Assembly (NCBI GenBank): GCA_016716425.1 | Contig: JADJWJ010000007.1 | Coordinates: forward strand, 124,001 to 188,000 | DNA from: Betaproteobacteria bacterium | GTDB lineage: Bacteria > Pseudomonadota > Gammaproteobacteria > Burkholderiales > Casimicrobiaceae | Direction: 5' to 3' | DNA length: 64,000 nucleotides | Shown: positions 8,369 to 16,180 of the stretch, in pieces | Numbering within the stretch: the stretch's first letter is position 1 | How the letters are laid out: every line of letters starts with the position of its first letter | Position numbers and translations under genes: made by a program | The notes under the pieces: generated by a model | Seen by the model: the letters and a program-made list of their open reading frames with translations, nothing else | Told to the model about the DNA's origin: nothing | Databases searched by the model: none

Positions 8369-9097
8369 ATGGCCGCCGCCCTCGCCCTGCCCGAACGCCG
8401 CCGCGGCTCCGCGGGGATGGTCTATGCGTGGCTGCGCGACGAGATTCTCGCCGGACGCCTGCGCCCGGGACAGGCGCTGTCGGAGAACGAGGTCGCGCAG
8501 CGGCTTTCCGTCAGCCGCACGCCCGTGCGCGAGGCGATCATCCGGCTCGAAGGGGAAGGGCTCCTGGCGGTGCGGCCGCAGGTCGGCACGTCCGTCGCGC
8601 CGATCGACGTCGACGCGGTCGCCGACGTGCAGTTCCTGCGCGAGTCGATCGAGTGCCGGACGGTCGCGCTCGCCGCACAGCGGGTGACGCCGGCCGACGT
8701 CAGGGATCTGCGCGCGCAACTGAAGGAGCAGGCGCGCGTGGCCGCGCGCGGCGACCACGCGGCGTTCGTCCCGCTCGACGACCGGATGCACCAGAAGCTC
8801 GTCGCGATGGCGGGCCGTCCACGCGTCTGGCACGCCATCGAGGATGCGAAGGCGCAGCTCGACCGGGTCCGCTTCCTTTCGCTGGAAGACCCGGCGTGGC
8901 TCGCCACGATCCACCGCCAGCACGAGGACATCGTCGGGCGCGTGATTGCCGGCGATGCCGACGGCGCGTCCGCAGCGATGTCGCAGCACCTGCGCGCCGT
9001 GTTCGCGTCGATCGCGACGATCGCGCAGCAGAGCCCCGAATACTTCCGCGGCGCGCCGGTCCCGCCGGTCGATCGCGCCGCGGTCAACGAACCCTGA
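8369..9097 (+). CDS. Second GntR/FadR-family (FCD) transcriptional regulator
   Basis: A 242-residue FCD-GntR regulator from ATG 8369. The winged helix (about residues 15-85) contains LRPGQALSENEVAQRLSVSR with TPVREAI after it. The C-terminal FCD domain carries LDDRMHQKLVAMAG and QHLRAVF, the positions of the conserved metal-binding Asp and His residues. It is divergent from the first regulator (7486-8193) and lies 19 bases before the second TRAP operon, which it probably controls together with itself. The two FCD proteins share family but not close sequence, so they likely respond to different acids. A strong palindrome lies just upstream at 8307-8326. Confidence 0.9.
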   Translation: MAAALALPERRRGSAGMVYAWLRDEILAGRLRPGQALSENEVAQRLSVSRTPVREAIIRLEGEGLLAVRPQVGTSVAPIDVDAVADVQFLRESIECRTVALAAQRVTPADVRDLRAQLKEQARVAARGDHAAFVPLDDRMHQKLVAMAGRPRVWHAIEDAKAQLDRVRFLSLEDPAWLATIHRQHEDIVGRVIAGDADGASAAMSQHLRAVFASIATIAQQSPEYFRGAPVPPVDRAAVNEP

Positions 9098-9116
9098 CCG
9101 GCCCGGAGGAATCCCC

Positions 9117-10088
9117 ATGAAGCTTCTGTACAGGCTGCTCGCGCTCGCCTCGCTCTGCGTCGCCGCGGCGCTACCCGCCGCTGCGCAGACCGTGCTCAAC
9201 GTCAACACGGCGCTGACCACCGACGATCCGATGTACGCGGGGCTCGAGCGGATGAAGGCCAACGTCGAGAAGCGCACTGCAGGCAAGCTCACGATCCGCA
9301 TCTATCCGGGCTCGCAGCTCGGCAAGGACGAGGACGTGCTCGAACAGGCGCGCGCCGGCGCCAACGTCGCCGTGCTGGTCGACGGCGGGCGGCTCGCGCC
9401 GTTCGTGAAGGAGTTCGGGATCATGGGCGCGCCGTACCTCGTCGACAACTTCGACCAGGTGCTGCGGCTGACCGGCTCGCCGCTGTTCCGCGGCTGGGTC
9501 GACAAACTGCGCAACGCGGCCAATCTGCAGGTGCTCGCCTTCGACTGGTTCCAGGGCCACCGCCACGTGCTGACCAATGTCGCGGTCAAGACGCCGGCCG
9601 ACCTCAAGGGCATCCGGATGCGCACGCCCGGCGCGCCGGTGTGGCTCGAGACCGTCCGCGCGATGGGCGCGACGCCGACGGGCATGCCGTGGTCCGAGGT
9701 GTACTCGGCGCTGCAGACCAAGGTGATCGACGGTGCCGAGGCGCAGCACCCGGCCGTCTACGGCGCGCGCCTGTACGAGGTGGTCAAGATCATCACCAAG
9801 ACCGAGCACATCTACCTCATCACCGGCATCGTCACGTCGCGCACGTGGTTCGACAAGCTGCCGGCCGACCAGCAGGCGATCCTGCTGGAGGAGACCGTCG
9901 CCGCCGGCAAGTGGGCGTCGGAGAAGACGATCGAGTCGCTCGCCGATTACGAGAAGAAGCTGCGCGAGAAGGGCGTGTCGGTGGTCGAAATCGACAAGAC
10001 GCCGTTCCGGAACGCGACGGCCGGCGTGTACGCGACGCTGGGCTACACGGACCTGCGCAAGGAAGTCGACAGGGCCCTCGGGAAGTGA
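9117..10088 (+). CDS. dctP: TRAP transporter periplasmic solute-binding protein DctP (second system)
   Basis: A 323-residue periplasmic receptor from ATG 9117 after a GGAGGA site. Residues 1-24 are a Sec signal peptide ending AAAQT. Mature features are YPGSQLGKDEDVLEQAR near the ligand pocket, the conserved Arg segment GIRMRTPGAP, and PWSEVYSALQTKVIDGAEAQ, which is the family signature. It is clearly different from the first DctP (5001-5978), so the two transporters should carry different acids. It begins the rightward TRAP-dehydratase-SDR-hydrolase cluster, directly after its probable regulator. Confidence 0.93.
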   Translation: MKLLYRLLALASLCVAAALPAAAQTVLNVNTALTTDDPMYAGLERMKANVEKRTAGKLTIRIYPGSQLGKDEDVLEQARAGANVAVLVDGGRLAPFVKEFGIMGAPYLVDNFDQVLRLTGSPLFRGWVDKLRNAANLQVLAFDWFQGHRHVLTNVAVKTPADLKGIRMRTPGAPVWLETVRAMGATPTGMPWSEVYSALQTKVIDGAEAQHPAVYGARLYEVVKIITKTEHIYLITGIVTSRTWFDKLPADQQAILLEETVAAGKWASEKTIESLADYEKKLREKGVSVVEIDKTPFRNATAGVYATLGYTDLRKEVDRALGK

Positions 10089-10089
10089 C

Positions 10090-10240
10090 ACCAGGCATTT
10101 CCGTGTCATCCCGACGAGCGCAGCGGCGAGGGATTTCGTGCGCCACCGACGCCGCCTCACCCCGACGAGCGCAGCGGCGAGGGATCGCGTGAGCCACAGC
10201 AGAACCCTCCCTTCGGTCGGGATGACACGCGCGGAGAAAT
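10090..10240. repeat. REP-like hairpin element (GTCATCCCGACGAGCG family)
   Basis: Perfect 13-bp arms GTGTCATCCCGAC (10103-10115) and GTCGGGATGACAC (10216-10228) enclose two copies of an ACGAGCGCAGCGGCGAGGGAT motif. It fills the gap between dctP and dctQ. In TRAP operons, 3' structures after dctP are known to favour high receptor levels over permease; whether this does so here is inference. Confidence 0.75.
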
Positions 10241-10280
10241 CTGCATCTTCCCGGCACGCATGGACCCCGGAGGCTCGCCG

Positions 10281-10778
10281 ATGACGATGCGCCTGCTCAA
10301 CCGCCTCGCGCACGCCGAGGAGATCGTCGCCCGCGCCTGCCTGGGCGCGTGCGCGGCGCTCGTGTTCGTCGCAGCGGTGAGCCGGGCGCTCGGCGCCCCG
10401 GTGCTGTGGGCGATCGACATCGCGATGCTGCTGTTCATCTGGTGCGCGTTCCTGGGCTCCGACGCCGCGCTGCGCAAGCACCAGCACCTCATCATCGACA
10501 TCGTCGTGCGTCTGCTGCCGCAGCCCGCGCAGCGCGCGCTGCTGATCGCGCACTGGACGATCATGGTCGTGTTCCTGCTGACGCTCGTCGTGCTCGGCAC
10601 CCAGTTGACGCTGCTCAACGTGCAGCGGCCGATGGGCGACACCGAGATTTCCTACGCGTACGTCACCGCGGCGGTCCCGGTCGGTTCGCTGCTGATGGCG
10701 ATCACCGCGGCGGCGCAGCTCGTCGCGTTCTGGCGCAACCGCGAGCTGACGTTCGGCGGCGGCGAGAGCCCGCTGTGA
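10281..10778 (+). CDS. dctQ: TRAP transporter small permease DctQ (second system)
   Basis: A 165-residue membrane protein with four predicted transmembrane segments, the small inner-membrane subunit of the second TRAP transporter. The start at ATG 10281 is preceded by GGAGG (10266-10270). The second segment ends in IWCAFLGSDAALRKHQHLIIDI, the normal DctQ motif. Its stop overlaps the dctM start (GTGA), so the two permease subunits are translationally coupled, unlike in the first system where a repeat separates them. Confidence 0.9.
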   Translation: MTMRLLNRLAHAEEIVARACLGACAALVFVAAVSRALGAPVLWAIDIAMLLFIWCAFLGSDAALRKHQHLIIDIVVRLLPQPAQRALLIAHWTIMVVFLLTLVVLGTQLTLLNVQRPMGDTEISYAYVTAAVPVGSLLMAITAAAQLVAFWRNRELTFGGGESPL

Positions 10779-12055
10779 CCTTCGCACTCTCCGGGCTCTT
10801 CCTCGCGCTGATGTTTCTCGGCATGCCGGTCGCGTTCGCGGTCGGCGTGGCCAGCCTCGTGTTCTTCCTGACCTCCGACACGATCCCGGCGCAGATCGGC
10901 GTGCAGCGGATCGCGTCGGCGACGCAGTCGTTTCCGCTGCTCGCCGTTCCGCTGTTCGTGCTCGCCGGCAACCTGATGAACGTGTCGGGCATCACCGACC
11001 GGATCATCTCGCTCGCCAAGGTGATGACCGGCTGGATCACGGGCGGCCTCGCGCAGGTGGCGATCGTCGTGTCGGCGCTGATGGGCGGCGTGTCCGGCTC
11101 GGCGGTGGCCGACGCCGCGATGGAGGCGCGCATCCTGGGGCCGGCGATGCTGAAGCAGGGATTCTCGCGCGGCTTCTCGTGCGCGGTGATCGCCGTCGGC
11201 TCGCTGATCACCGCGACGATCCCGCCGTCGATCGGGCTCATCCTGTACGGCTTCCTGGGCAACGTGTCGATCGGCAAGCTCTTCATCGGCGGCATCGTGC
11301 CGGGGCTGCTGATGACGCTGATCCTCATGACGACCACGTGGTCGATCGCCCGGCGACGCGGCTACAAGCCGGACGCGCCGTTCCCCGGCCTCCGGGAACT
11401 GCTGCGCGAGCTGAACCACAGCAAGTGGGCGCTGTTGTTCCCCGTGTTCCTGGTGATCGGCATCCGCTTCGGCATCTTCACGCCGTCGGAGGTCGGCGCC
11501 TTCGCCGTCGCCTACGCGCTTGCCGTCGGCGTGTTCGCGTACCGGCAGCTCGACTGGAAGCGCGTCAACGAGGCGTTGCGGCACAGCGTCCACGACATCG
11601 GGATGATCATGCTGATCATCATGCTCTCCGCGATGATCGGCTACGTGATCTCGCTGGAGCAGGTGCCCGCCAGGGCCGCCGAGTGGATCGTCGGCGTCAC
11701 GCAGAACCGCCACCTGCTGCTGACGATGCTGGTGATCTTCGTCCTGCTCCTCGGCATGGTTCTCGAGAGCACGGTGATCACGCTGCTGCTCACCCCCATC
11801 CTGGTGCCCATCGTGGTCAAGGCCGGCATCGACCCCGTCCACTTCGGCCTCGTGATGATGAGCGCGACCACGCTCGGCAGCATGACACCGCCGGTGGGTG
11901 TCGCGATGTTCACCGTGTGCGGGCTCCTGAAGACGCCGCTCGACCAGTACACGAAGGAGGCGATCCCGCTGATACTCGCGGTGATCACGCTGATCTTCAC
12001 GATGGCATACTTTCCCGGCATCGTGATGTTCCTGCCCAACCTGCTGATGCCCTAG
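10775..12055 (+). CDS. dctM: TRAP transporter large permease DctM (second system)
   Basis: A 426-residue polytopic permease of the usual DctM length, starting at GTG 10775 inside the dctQ stop. Conserved segments include SFPLLAVPLFVLAGNLMN, the GGVSGSAVADAA motif, ATIPPSIGLILYGF and GIDPVHFGLVMM. About 12 membrane segments are expected. It is intact, in contrast to the frameshifted copy at 2630-4046. With DctP and DctQ it forms a complete importer, probably of a hexonate or deoxy-hexonate handled by the three enzymes downstream. Confidence 0.93.
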   Translation: MTFALSGLFLALMFLGMPVAFAVGVASLVFFLTSDTIPAQIGVQRIASATQSFPLLAVPLFVLAGNLMNVSGITDRIISLAKVMTGWITGGLAQVAIVVSALMGGVSGSAVADAAMEARILGPAMLKQGFSRGFSCAVIAVGSLITATIPPSIGLILYGFLGNVSIGKLFIGGIVPGLLMTLILMTTTWSIARRRGYKPDAPFPGLRELLRELNHSKWALLFPVFLVIGIRFGIFTPSEVGAFAVAYALAVGVFAYRQLDWKRVNEALRHSVHDIGMIMLIIMLSAMIGYVISLEQVPARAAEWIVGVTQNRHLLLTMLVIFVLLLGMVLESTVITLLLTPILVPIVVKAGIDPVHFGLVMMSATTLGSMTPPVGVAMFTVCGLLKTPLDQYTKEAIPLILAVITLIFTMAYFPGIVMFLPNLLMP

Positions 12056-12060
12056 CATGG

Positions 12061-12139
12061 AACGGCCCCCACGCTCGCTTCGCTCGCTGCCCCCCGAGGG
12101 GGAAGATCATTCCCTCGGGACGGCCCTTCGGGAATGATG
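12061..12139. repeat. Structured intergenic repeat (CCCCC-ACGCTCGCT family), abutting a start codon
   Basis: The element carries GCTCGCTTCGCTCGC, then a CCCCC/GGGGG stem, then the hairpin arms ATCATTCCC (12106-12114) and GGGAATGAT (12130-12138). The ATG of the next gene follows after three bases (12142). No other ribosome site is visible, so the 3' arm of the hairpin occupies the place where the ribosome would bind. The arms differ from those at 4058-4090, but base pairing is kept. Confidence 0.85.
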
Positions 12140-12141
12140 AC

Positions 12142-13392
12142 ATGAGCTCCACCACGATCGCCGCGATCCGCGCCACCCCCGTCACCGTCCCGCTGGAGGC
12201 GCCGATCCTGCACAGCAACGGCGCGCACTGGGGCCGCTTCGTGCGCACGATCGTCGAGGTCGAGACCGCCGACGGCTACCTGGGCCTGGGCGAGATGGGC
12301 GGCGGCGGCGAGGACGCCACCCGCGCATTCGCCGGCCTCGTCCCCTACCTCTCCGGTCACGACGTGTTCGCGCTGGAGGCGCTCAAGCTCAAGATCTGCA
12401 ACCCGACCGCGAGCCTCTACAACAACCGGACCCAGCTGCACGCGGCGATCGAGTTCGCGTGCCTCGACATCATGGGCCAGAAGCTCGGCGTGCCGGTGCA
12501 CGCGCTGCTGGGCGGGAAGCTGCGCGACACCGTGGAATTCGCGAGCTACCTCTTCTTCCGCTACGCGGACGCCGCGACCGGCCGGGGCGAAGTGCGCACG
12601 GCGGACCAGCTGGTCGCGCACGCGGCCGCGCTCAAGGCCGCACACGGCTTCACGTCGCACAAGTTGAAGGGCGGCGTCTACCCGCCCGCGCACGAGCTCG
12701 CGTGCTACCGGGCGCTCGCCGCGTCGCTTCCGGGCGAGCGCTTCCGCTACGACCCCAACTCCGCGCTGTCGCTGGCCGACGCCATCGAGTTCGGCCGCAG
12801 CATCCTCGACCTCCGCAACGACTACTACGAGGACCCGGTCTGGGGCATGCCGCAGATGAAGCGGCTGAAGGACTTCGTGCCGCTGCCGACGGCGACCAAC
12901 AGCGTGGTCGTGAACTTCGAGCAGCTCGCGCAGAACGTGCAGACCGGCGCCGTCGACGTGATCCTGCTCGACACGACGTTCTGGGGCGGCATCCGGCCCT
13001 GCCTCAAGGCCGCCGGCGTCTGCGAGACGATGGGTCTCGGCGTGGCCGTGCACAGCTCGGGCGAACTGGGCGTGCAGCTCGCGACGATGCTGCACATGGG
13101 CGCGGTCGTGCCGAACCTCGGCTACGCGGCCGACGCGCACTACCACCACCTGACCGACGACGTGATCGCCGGCGGCCTCATGCGCTACGAGAACGGCGCG
13201 ATCCGCGTGCCGGACGCGCCCGGCCTGGGCGTCACGCTCGACCGCGACCGCCTCGCCCGCTACCACGAACTCTTCCGCGAGCTCGGCGGCTATCCGTACG
13301 ACCGCGATCCCGGCCGCCCCGGGTGGTTCGCCCACGTGCCCAACAGCGCCTGGGCGGATCCGGCCGCTTCGCTGCGCCCTGCGCTAAGATAG
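12142..13392 (+). CDS. Glucarate-dehydratase-like enolase-superfamily sugar acid dehydratase
   Basis: A 416-residue protein of the GlucD group: cytoplasmic Mg-dependent dehydratases making 2-keto-3-deoxy or 5-keto-4-deoxy acids. Expected active-site residues are present: K174-x-K176, D204 and N206 in YDPNSAL, E230, N253 in TATNS, D277 and His304 in VAVHSSGE. The start at ATG 12142 lies directly after a structured repeat. Because the following SDR and FAH genes match the later steps of non-phosphorylative L-fuconate breakdown, the real substrate may be a 6-deoxyhexonate or a related aldonate rather than glucarate. The dehydratase function itself is well supported. Confidence 0.88.
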   Translation: MSSTTIAAIRATPVTVPLEAPILHSNGAHWGRFVRTIVEVETADGYLGLGEMGGGGEDATRAFAGLVPYLSGHDVFALEALKLKICNPTASLYNNRTQLHAAIEFACLDIMGQKLGVPVHALLGGKLRDTVEFASYLFFRYADAATGRGEVRTADQLVAHAAALKAAHGFTSHKLKGGVYPPAHELACYRALAASLPGERFRYDPNSALSLADAIEFGRSILDLRNDYYEDPVWGMPQMKRLKDFVPLPTATNSVVVNFEQLAQNVQTGAVDVILLDTTFWGGIRPCLKAAGVCETMGLGVAVHSSGELGVQLATMLHMGAVVPNLGYAADAHYHHLTDDVIAGGLMRYENGAIRVPDAPGLGVTLDRDRLARYHELFRELGGYPYDRDPGRPGWFAHVPNSAWADPAASLRPALR

Positions 13393-13410
13393 CCGGGCAA
13401 CGCCATTATT

Positions 13411-13472
13411 TGCACAGAGGCGCAGAGGCGCGGAGAGAAGCTCTCTCGGCGTGTCTGCGCCTCTTCGTGGAA
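13411..13472. repeat. Dispersed hairpin repeat, GCGCAGAGACGC family, copy 2
   Basis: An imperfect palindrome: CACAGAGGCGCAGAGGCGCGGAG pairs with the later CTCTCTCGGCG-GTCTGCGCCTCTTCGTG stretch through a GAGAGAAGCTCTCTC centre. It separates the dehydratase gene from the SDR gene. Same family as 1443-1518 and 16101-16176. Confidence 0.7.
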
Positions 13473-13500
13473 GCTGTTCCTACTACCGGGAGGAAACACC

Positions 13501-14256
13501 ATGGCGGGACGACTCGCCGGCAAGACGGCGCTGGTGACGGCCGCCGGTCAGGGCATGGGGTTCGCGTGCGCGATGCAGATGGCCGCCGAAGGGGCGACCG
13601 TGCACGCGACCGACGTGAACCCGCAGCTGCTCGACGCGTTCCGCGGCGTGGCCAACGTGACCACGCGCCCGCTCGACGTGCTCGACGACGACGCCGTGCG
13701 CCGCGTGATCGGCGAACTGCCCCCGCTCGACGTGCTGTTCAATTGCGCGGGCTACGTGCACCACGGGTCGATCCTCGAGTGCGCGGCGAAGGACTGGGAC
13801 TTCAGCATGAACCTCAATGTCCGGTCGATGTACGTCGCGATCCAGGCGGCAGCGCCGAAGATGCTCGACCTGCACCAGAAGACCGGCAAGTGGGCGTCGA
13901 TCATCAACATGGCGTCCGTCGCAGGCTCGATCAAGGGCCTGCCGAACCGCTTCGTCTACGGGACCAGCAAGGCGGCGGTCATCGGTCTCACCAAGTCAGT
14001 CGCGGCCGACTTCGTGCAGAAGGGCATCCGCTGCAACGCGATCGCCCCGGGCACCGTCGACACGCCGTCGCTGACCGACCGCATCAACGCGTTCGCCGAC
14101 CCGGTCGAGGCGCGCAGGATGTTCGTCGCGCGACAGCCGATGGGGCGGCTCGCGAAGGCCGAGGAGATCGCGCCGGTCGTGATCTTCCTCGCGTCCGACG
14201 AGTCCGCGTTCGCGACGGGGCAGGTGTTTTCCGTCGACGGCGGCATGACGATATGA
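13501..14256 (+). CDS. SDR dehydrogenase, 2-keto-3-deoxy-L-fuconate dehydrogenase type
   Basis: A 251-residue classical short-chain dehydrogenase. The nucleotide site is TAAGQGMG (13-20), the NCAG motif is at 81-84, and the catalytic residues are Ser139, Tyr153 and Lys157. The stretches DWDFSMNLNVRSMY and GIRCNAIAPGTVDTPSL match the BDH2/DHRS6-like subgroup. In bacteria that subgroup includes the NAD-dependent dehydrogenase oxidising 2-keto-3-deoxy-L-fuconate or -rhamnonate to the 2,4-diketo acid. A GGGAGG site precedes the ATG. The FAH hydrolase downstream is the expected next step. A 3-hydroxybutyrate dehydrogenase role is possible but is less consistent with the neighbours. Confidence 0.85.
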   Translation: MAGRLAGKTALVTAAGQGMGFACAMQMAAEGATVHATDVNPQLLDAFRGVANVTTRPLDVLDDDAVRRVIGELPPLDVLFNCAGYVHHGSILECAAKDWDFSMNLNVRSMYVAIQAAAPKMLDLHQKTGKWASIINMASVAGSIKGLPNRFVYGTSKAAVIGLTKSVAADFVQKGIRCNAIAPGTVDTPSLTDRINAFADPVEARRMFVARQPMGRLAKAEEIAPVVIFLASDESAFATGQVFSVDGGMTI

Positions 14257-14321
14257 AAACGTCTGATGGACCCGGGGCGGCGCGGCCGCCCCGTCTTTGA
14301 GATTTTCTATCGGGAGGACTT

Positions 14322-15179
14322 ATGAAGCTGGTACGTTACGGACCCGCGGGCAAGGAGAAGCCCGGCCTCATCGACGCCGACGGCAAGCTGCGCGACCTGT
14401 CGAAGAAGGTCAAGGACATCGACGGCGCGACGCTTGCGCCGGCCGAACTCGCCAAGCTCGCGAAGCTGGATCCGAAGAAGCTGCCGCTGGTCAAGGGCAA
14501 GCCCCGGCTCGGATCCTGCGTGGCCAAGCCGTCGCAGTTCGTCGCGATCGGGCTGAACTACATCGACCACGCGAAGGAGACCGGCTCGCCGATCCCGGAG
14601 AACCCGGTCGTGTTCTTCAAGTCGCCGGGGTGCATCGTGGGGCCAAACGACAACGTGATGGTGCCGCGGAATTCGACGCAGCTCGACTGGGAGGTCGAGC
14701 TCGGCATCGTGATCGGCCGCAAGGCGAGCTACGTCGACCGGAAGGACGCGATGAAGCACGTCGCCGGCTACTGCCTGGTCAACGACGTGTCCGAGCGGGA
14801 CTTCCAGTTGAAGAAGGGCGCGTCGCAGTGGAGCAAGGGCAAGGGCTGCGACACGTTCGGCCCGCTCGGGCCCTGGCTGGTGACGAAAGACGAGATCAAG
14901 GACGTGCAGAACCTCGGCATGTGGCTCGACGTCAATGGCGAAAGGCGACAGCGCGGCAACACGAAGACGATGATCTTCGGCGTCGCCGATCTCGTCGCCG
15001 ACGTCTCGCAATACATGACGCTGGTGCCGGGCGACGTGATCACGACCGGCACGCCGCCGGGTGTCGGCATGGGCATGAAGCCGCAGCAGTGGCTGAAGGC
15101 CGGCGACGTCGTCACGCTCGGCATAGAGGGGCTGGGCGAGCAGCGGCAGAAGGTGGTGCCGTTCAAGGGGCGCAAGTAG
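14322..15179 (+). CDS. FAH-family hydrolase, 2,4-diketo-3-deoxy-L-fuconate hydrolase type
   Basis: A 285-residue fumarylacetoacetate hydrolase-fold enzyme with a GGGAGGA ribosome site. Family motifs are present: QFVAIGLNYIDHAKETG (substrate loop), LDWEVELGIVIG (metal-ligand Glu residues), VNDVSERDFQ (Asp ligand), GKGCDTFGPLGPW and GDVITTGTPPGVG. In the L-fuconate and L-rhamnonate routes this enzyme splits the 2,4-diketo-3-deoxy acid into pyruvate and L-lactate. It closes the rightward operon, so dehydratase, dehydrogenase and hydrolase stand in pathway order. Ureidoglycolate-lyase-like annotation is common for this family but has no support from the context. Confidence 0.85.
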   Translation: MKLVRYGPAGKEKPGLIDADGKLRDLSKKVKDIDGATLAPAELAKLAKLDPKKLPLVKGKPRLGSCVAKPSQFVAIGLNYIDHAKETGSPIPENPVVFFKSPGCIVGPNDNVMVPRNSTQLDWEVELGIVIGRKASYVDRKDAMKHVAGYCLVNDVSERDFQLKKGASQWSKGKGCDTFGPLGPWLVTKDEIKDVQNLGMWLDVNGERRQRGNTKTMIFGVADLVADVSQYMTLVPGDVITTGTPPGVGMGMKPQQWLKAGDVVTLGIEGLGEQRQKVVPFKGRK

Positions 15180-15183
15180 CCGG

Positions 15184-15357
15184 ACGCCCCTCACCCCGAC
15201 CCTCTCCCCGCTGCACGAGGAGAGGGAGGGCCGTGGAAGCGGCGCGCCGAGCCGCCGTGGTGGCGCAGTTTGCCCGAGCGGCGCCCGATTGCCCGAGCGG
15301 CGGCCAATGCCACCCCCCTCTCCCCGCGTCAGCGGGGAGAGGGCTGGGGTGAGGGGC
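15184..15357. repeat. Dispersed CCCTCACCCCAACCCTCTCC repeat, inverted pair
   Basis: Two outward copies of a CCCTCACCCC-ACCCTCTCCCCGC module (about 15187-15230 and 15308-15357) face each other as an inverted pair. The inner part CTCTCCCCGC-GTCA-GCGGGGAGAG is itself a strong hairpin. The right copy supplies the last codons and stop of the truncated MFS gene. Relatives lie at 46855-46967 and 52452-52565. Confidence 0.8.
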
Positions 15358-16093
15358 CGCCGCGCGCGAAGAACAGGAGCCCGAGCGCGCCGGCGACCGC
15401 CAGCGCCGCGCCGGCCCGCGGTCGAACGCGAGGCTGATGCAGACGAGGCCCCCCGGTCACCGTCAGCATGCCGCGCACGTCGATGTGGCGGTCAGCCTGG
15501 TCGTCGCGCGACTCCTGTGCGTAGCGCAGCATCAGCCAGATCGCGGCCGCGCAGAACGGGATGTTGACGAAGTACACGCCGCGCCAGCTGGCGTACTCGG
15601 CAACGGTGCCGCCGACGAACGGCCCCAGCGTCTGGCCGATCGCGGACACGCCGAGCACGACGCCGATCGCACGCGCCTGCCGTGCGCCCGAGAACGTGCC
15701 CGACACGATCGCGATGGCCACGGGGAAGATCAGCACCGCGCCTGCGCCGTGCACGACGCGCCACGCGATCAGCCAGAGCTCGTGCGTTGCCATGCCGCAC
15801 AGCGCGGAAACGACGCCGAACGCCGCGAGCCCGATCACGATGATCCGCCGGCGTCCGTAGACGTCGGCGAGCCTTCCTGCCGTCACCATCAGCGCGCCGA
15901 TCGACAGCATGTAGCCGCTGACGACCCACTGCAGGTCGGTGGCGGGCACGCCGAAGTGCCGCGCGATTGCCGGCAGCGCGAGGTTGAGCGCGAACCAGTC
16001 CATCTGCACGATCAGCATCGCGAGCGCGCACGCGGCGATCGCGAGCTTCTCGTCGCGAGAGAACGCGAGCGCGGCGTCAGGCGCTTCGTTCAC
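15329..16093 (-). pseudogene. Truncated MFS drug-exporter-type transporter (EmrB/QacA family)
   Basis: From a GTG at 16093 the frame encodes about 225 residues typical of the first six membrane segments of a 14-segment DHA2 transporter, including the WVVSGYMLSIGALMVTAGRLADVYGRRR motif region and GPFVGGTVAEYASWRGVYFVN. At a run of six G (15449-15454, minus strand) the frame shifts. Reading one base over restores GGLVCISLAFDRG for about 13 residues, then homology is lost. The frame ends inside a dispersed repeat at 15329. The C-terminal half is missing, so this is most likely a decayed gene. Without the shift it would still be a half transporter. Confidence 0.8.
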
Positions 16094-16100
16094 GGGATCG

Positions 16101-16176
16101 CTTCACAAAGGGACGCGGTGGCGCCGAGTACCTGCGGGAAATTGCTTCCTCGGCGTCTCTGCGCCTCTTTGCGAAG
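16101..16176. repeat. Dispersed hairpin repeat, GCGCAGAGACGC family, copy 3
   Basis: Imperfect palindrome with outer arms CTTCACAAAG and CTTTGCGAAG and an inner CGCCGAG/CTCGGCG stem. It lies between the MFS remnant and the aldehyde dehydrogenase stop, so it may end transcription or protect that mRNA. Same family as 1443-1518 and 13411-13472. Confidence 0.7.
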
Positions 16177-16180
16177 GGTT

